A stretch of DNA of 32,182 bases from Flavobacteriaceae bacterium. GTDB taxonomy: Bacteria; Bacteroidota; Bacteroidia; Flavobacteriales; Flavobacteriaceae. Below, one piece after another: positions 30,581 through 32,182 of this stretch. The notes beneath the pieces are model-generated. The model had not been told where the DNA came from and ran no database searches. It saw only the letters and a list, made by a program, of their open reading frames with translations. The stretch covers positions 1 to 32,182 of the forward strand of contig JAIXYI010000009.1 in NCBI GenBank assembly GCA_027490305.1. Reading direction: 5' to 3'. Within the stretch, counting starts at the first letter, position 1. Each line of letters opens with the position of its first letter. The position numbers and the translations under genes are program-made.

Positions 30581-31627
30581 ATGGAAAAATTACGTGTGCT
30601 CACGGCCTCCGATCTGGCGAAGGTCACTCACCACCGCAGTGGCGAAGTCAAGTTCGGAGAGAAAATGCTGACCGTTCCGAAGGGAATCCTGCCTGATACG
30701 TTTCTTCGGACGTGCGAGGCTCCTTATGTATTGGTCGGTATTCCGGAAGACATTGGTGTAAGGGCCAATTTCGGCAAACCCGGCGCTGCATCAGCCTGGC
30801 AAAGCGCGCTGTCGGCGATTGCCAACATCCAACACAACCGGTTTTGCAAAGGAAGCCGCATTCTGGCACTGGGCGCACTGAACGTCGATGCCGAGATGGA
30901 AGCCGTTGCCGGACTCGACTTCTACAAAACAGAAGACCGAACTAAAATGACCGAACTGGTCAGCGAAATCGACCGGGAAGTGGCGCACTTGGTGTTTTCC
31001 ATCGTAAAGGCGGGTAAAAAACCTATTATCATCGGCGGCGGACAAAACAACGCCTACGGTGCCGTGAAAGGAATGGCGCTGGCAACCGGCAAGCCCATTA
31101 ACGCTGTCAATTTCGACGCACACTCCGATTTCCGCATCATGGAAGGACGTCATAATGGCAACGCCTTTACCTATGCGTTCGAAGAAGGATTCCTGAAAAA
31201 GTACTTCATTTTCGGCCTGCACGAAAGCTACACGTCCAAAAATGTACTCCACATTTTGAAGGACATGGAAGACCGCGTGCGGTTCAATACATACGACGCC
31301 GTGAAAATACGCCGTGAACGCGATTTCAACAGCGAACTGGCAATGGCACTCGACTTTGTAAAAACCAGTCCGTTCGGCATAGAAGTCGATCTCGATGCGA
31401 TTCCCAATGTCGCCAGCAGCGCCATGACGATGAGCGGATTTTCGGTAGAGGAAGTGCGCCAATACGTAAGTTTCTTCGCCTCACACCCCAATGCCGGCTA
31501 CCTGCATATCGCGGAAGGTGCGCCTTCTCTGGGCGACGCTAAAGACAGTGACCTGATCGGAAAACTCATCGGCTATATGGTCACCGACTTTATTAAGGCG
31601 AATTACCGGAAGGTAGAAGGGGGTTGA
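30581..31627 (+). CDS. hutG: Formimidoylglutamase (arginase/agmatinase fold)
   Basis: A 348-residue ureohydrolase-fold enzyme that converts N-formimino-glutamate to glutamate and formamide. Metal-site residues are D179, H181, D183 in NFDAHSDFR and D270, D272 in EVDLDAIPN. The GGGH motif that usually supplies the first metal ligand reads GGGQ here (Gln155 in IIIGGGQNNAYGAV), so the site may bind one metal differently or be weakened; I believe GGGQ occurs in other Bacteroidota members. Other family signatures such as GRHNGNAFTYAFEEG are intact. Context with hutI supports the assignment. The stop codon lies in the first unit of a heptamer repeat array. Confidence 0.88.
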   Translation: MEKLRVLTASDLAKVTHHRSGEVKFGEKMLTVPKGILPDTFLRTCEAPYVLVGIPEDIGVRANFGKPGAASAWQSALSAIANIQHNRFCKGSRILALGALNVDAEMEAVAGLDFYKTEDRTKMTELVSEIDREVAHLVFSIVKAGKKPIIIGGGQNNAYGAVKGMALATGKPINAVNFDAHSDFRIMEGRHNGNAFTYAFEEGFLKKYFIFGLHESYTSKNVLHILKDMEDRVRFNTYDAVKIRRERDFNSELAMALDFVKTSPFGIEVDLDAIPNVASSAMTMSGFSVEEVRQYVSFFASHPNAGYLHIAEGAPSLGDAKDSDLIGKLIGYMVTDFIKANYRKVEGG

Positions 31628-31663
31628 GGGTTCAAGGTTGAGGGTTTTGGGTTTTGGGTTGAC
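31622..31663 (+). repeat. Heptamer tandem array 1 (GGTTGAG/GGTTTTG), six units
   Basis: Six consecutive 7-base units: GGTTGAG, GGTTCAA, GGTTGAG, GGTTTTG, GGTTTTG, GGTTGAC. The first unit contains the hutG stop codon. The G-rich runs separated by short T-rich loops could form a quadruplex. Confidence 0.8.
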
Positions 31664-31774
31664 TACCCGACTAGTAAACCGCACCCCATTCTAACTTCGC
31701 TACTTCTCTTCCCGATCTGACAACGCGAACTACAGACCTCTGTCAGAACCTCCCGTCGTCACCCTTACCAGCTT

Positions 31775-31904
31775 TAACAAATAATACGGTTTTCCCGTAC
31801 CGCCGTCTGCGTTGCGTTTTGTAAGGGACGCATCCGCCCCTCCCGTAACGCAAATTACACATTCCCGACGACACCATTTTACGGGAAAACCGTGTATTTT
31901 GTTA
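31775..31904 (-). mobile_element. MITE-like repeat element, copy B (130 bp)
   Basis: The ends are 25-base inverted repeats (31775-31799 and 31880-31904) with 22 of 25 positions matching: the left begins TAACAAAT and carries TACGGTTTTCCCGTA, the right ends TTTTGTTA. In reverse complement its first half reads like copy A (GTAAAATGGTGT, then GGATGCGTCCCTTAC against GATGCGACCCTTAC), so the two are homologous and in opposite orientations. Non-coding. Confidence 0.7.
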
Positions 31905-31916
31905 ATGGTAGTAGGA

Positions 31917-31986
31917 GTTGAGGGGTGAGGGGTGAGGGGTGAGGGGTGATAGTTGATGGTTCATGGTTCATGGTTCATGGTTCATG
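31917..31986 (+). repeat. Heptamer tandem array 2 (GGTGAGG then GTTCATG), ten units
   Basis: Ten 7-base units without a gap: GTTGAGG, GGTGAGG three times, GGTGATA, GTTGATG, then GTTCATG four times. GTTGAGG is a rotation of the main unit of array 1, 250 bases away. The change of unit along the array shows stepwise drift and local amplification. The remaining bases of the terminal gap (31664-31774 and 31905-31916) show nothing else. Confidence 0.8.
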
Positions 31987-31992
31987 GACGGG

Positions 31993-32182
31993 TCAATCCT
32001 CTTGCTTCAAGCATAGATAAAGGCAGGATAAAGCATCCATAAAGCGTTGATGGTGACAAATTGAGGAGTGTTCAACGAACTGTGTCAGTTTTCCAATCTG
32101 TGACCAAAATATATATTTATTTCGTTTCTGATGCTGTTCCATGAGAAGATAGTTCCGTCCCATTTTGTTTGTGCATTTACGA
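31993..32182 (-). CDS. Possible partial ORF running in from the right edge
   Basis: On the minus strand an open frame runs from beyond the window to a stop at 31993-31995. It includes an ATG at about 32163 and then reads MGRNYLLMEQHQKRNKYIFW, followed by SQIGKLTQFVEHSSICHHQR and FMDALSCLYLCLKQED. Composition (Cys, His, aromatic residues) is protein-like, but I recognise no family. It may be the end of a gene, a degraded gene, or chance. Confidence 0.3.
   Translation of the reverse strand, partial: RKCTNKMGRNYLLMEQHQKRNKYIFWSQIGKLTQFVEHSSICHHQRFMDALSCLYLCLKQED

Noticed and set aside
31917..31986. Repeats as a CRISPR array
   Set aside because: Contiguous 7-base units without spacers and no cas genes nearby.

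Overview
The window looks like a chromosome segment of a Flavobacteriaceae bacterium (Bacteroidota), close to Flavobacterium but with fairly high G+C, about half by eye. Four things support this. Two secreted nucleases end in type IX secretion (Por) tails. Many genes have the Bacteroidota -7 promoter box TAnnTTTG or TAnnTTTA a few bases to a few tens of bases before the start codon, without an evident Shine-Dalgarno signal. Several family-typical neighbours occur: rho beside a DUF4293 gene, a LETM1-related biofilm protein, and an ECF sigma/anti-sigma/sensor trio. The lipid A and Kdo genes show a Gram-negative envelope. I recognised no rRNA, tRNA, complete IS, prophage or CRISPR.

Layout. 1-1816 (minus): lpxD (cut by the window edge) behind an HD-domain phosphohydrolase. 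1903-2451: GNAT acetyltransferase. 2513-3968 (minus): a compact metal locus with a VIT/CCC1 transporter, a regulator joining an HMA metal-binding domain to an AraC-type DNA-binding domain, and a 30-residue peptide with seven cysteines under its own promoter. 4260-5195: a two-PAS protein with a histidine-kinase H-box but no ATPase domain. 5318-7091: a photolyase-like protein that appears circularly permuted, overlapped by an SDR lacking the catalytic tyrosine, behind a perfect 12-bp inverted repeat. 7151-9708: DUF2520 protein, KdsC-like phosphatase and an RsmB/NOP rRNA methyltransferase. 9713-11974: two tandem secreted endonuclease I genes. 12046-15135: rho with a long disordered insert, DUF4293 protein and a HAD phosphatase. 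15617-18291: ECF sigma factor, membrane partner, periplasmic sensor, then the LETM1-related gene. 18360-21048 (minus): a small membrane protein, SulP anion transporter and beta-carbonic anhydrase, likely a bicarbonate module. 21202-22721: divergent dps and oxyR. 22741-25706: a small conserved protein, an iron-permease-family protein, an unlisted small lipoprotein and an AsmA-like protein. 25971-28218: an S24-fold repressor without the catalytic serine, and corA. 28288-31627: hutI, a coiled-coil membrane protein and hutG. The last 555 bases are repeat-rich and non-coding apart from a possible partial ORF at the edge.

The most interesting items are the VIT/HMA-AraC/Cys-rich peptide locus; the permuted photolyase with its Tyr-less SDR and operator-like repeat; and a 130-bp element with 25-bp imperfect terminal inverted repeats, present twice (15323-15453 and 31775-31904) in opposite orientations. 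Heptamer and octamer tandem arrays lie in intergenic DNA. Several genes have the -7 box so close to the start codon that their mRNAs should be almost leaderless. All family calls come from reading motifs; no database search was run.
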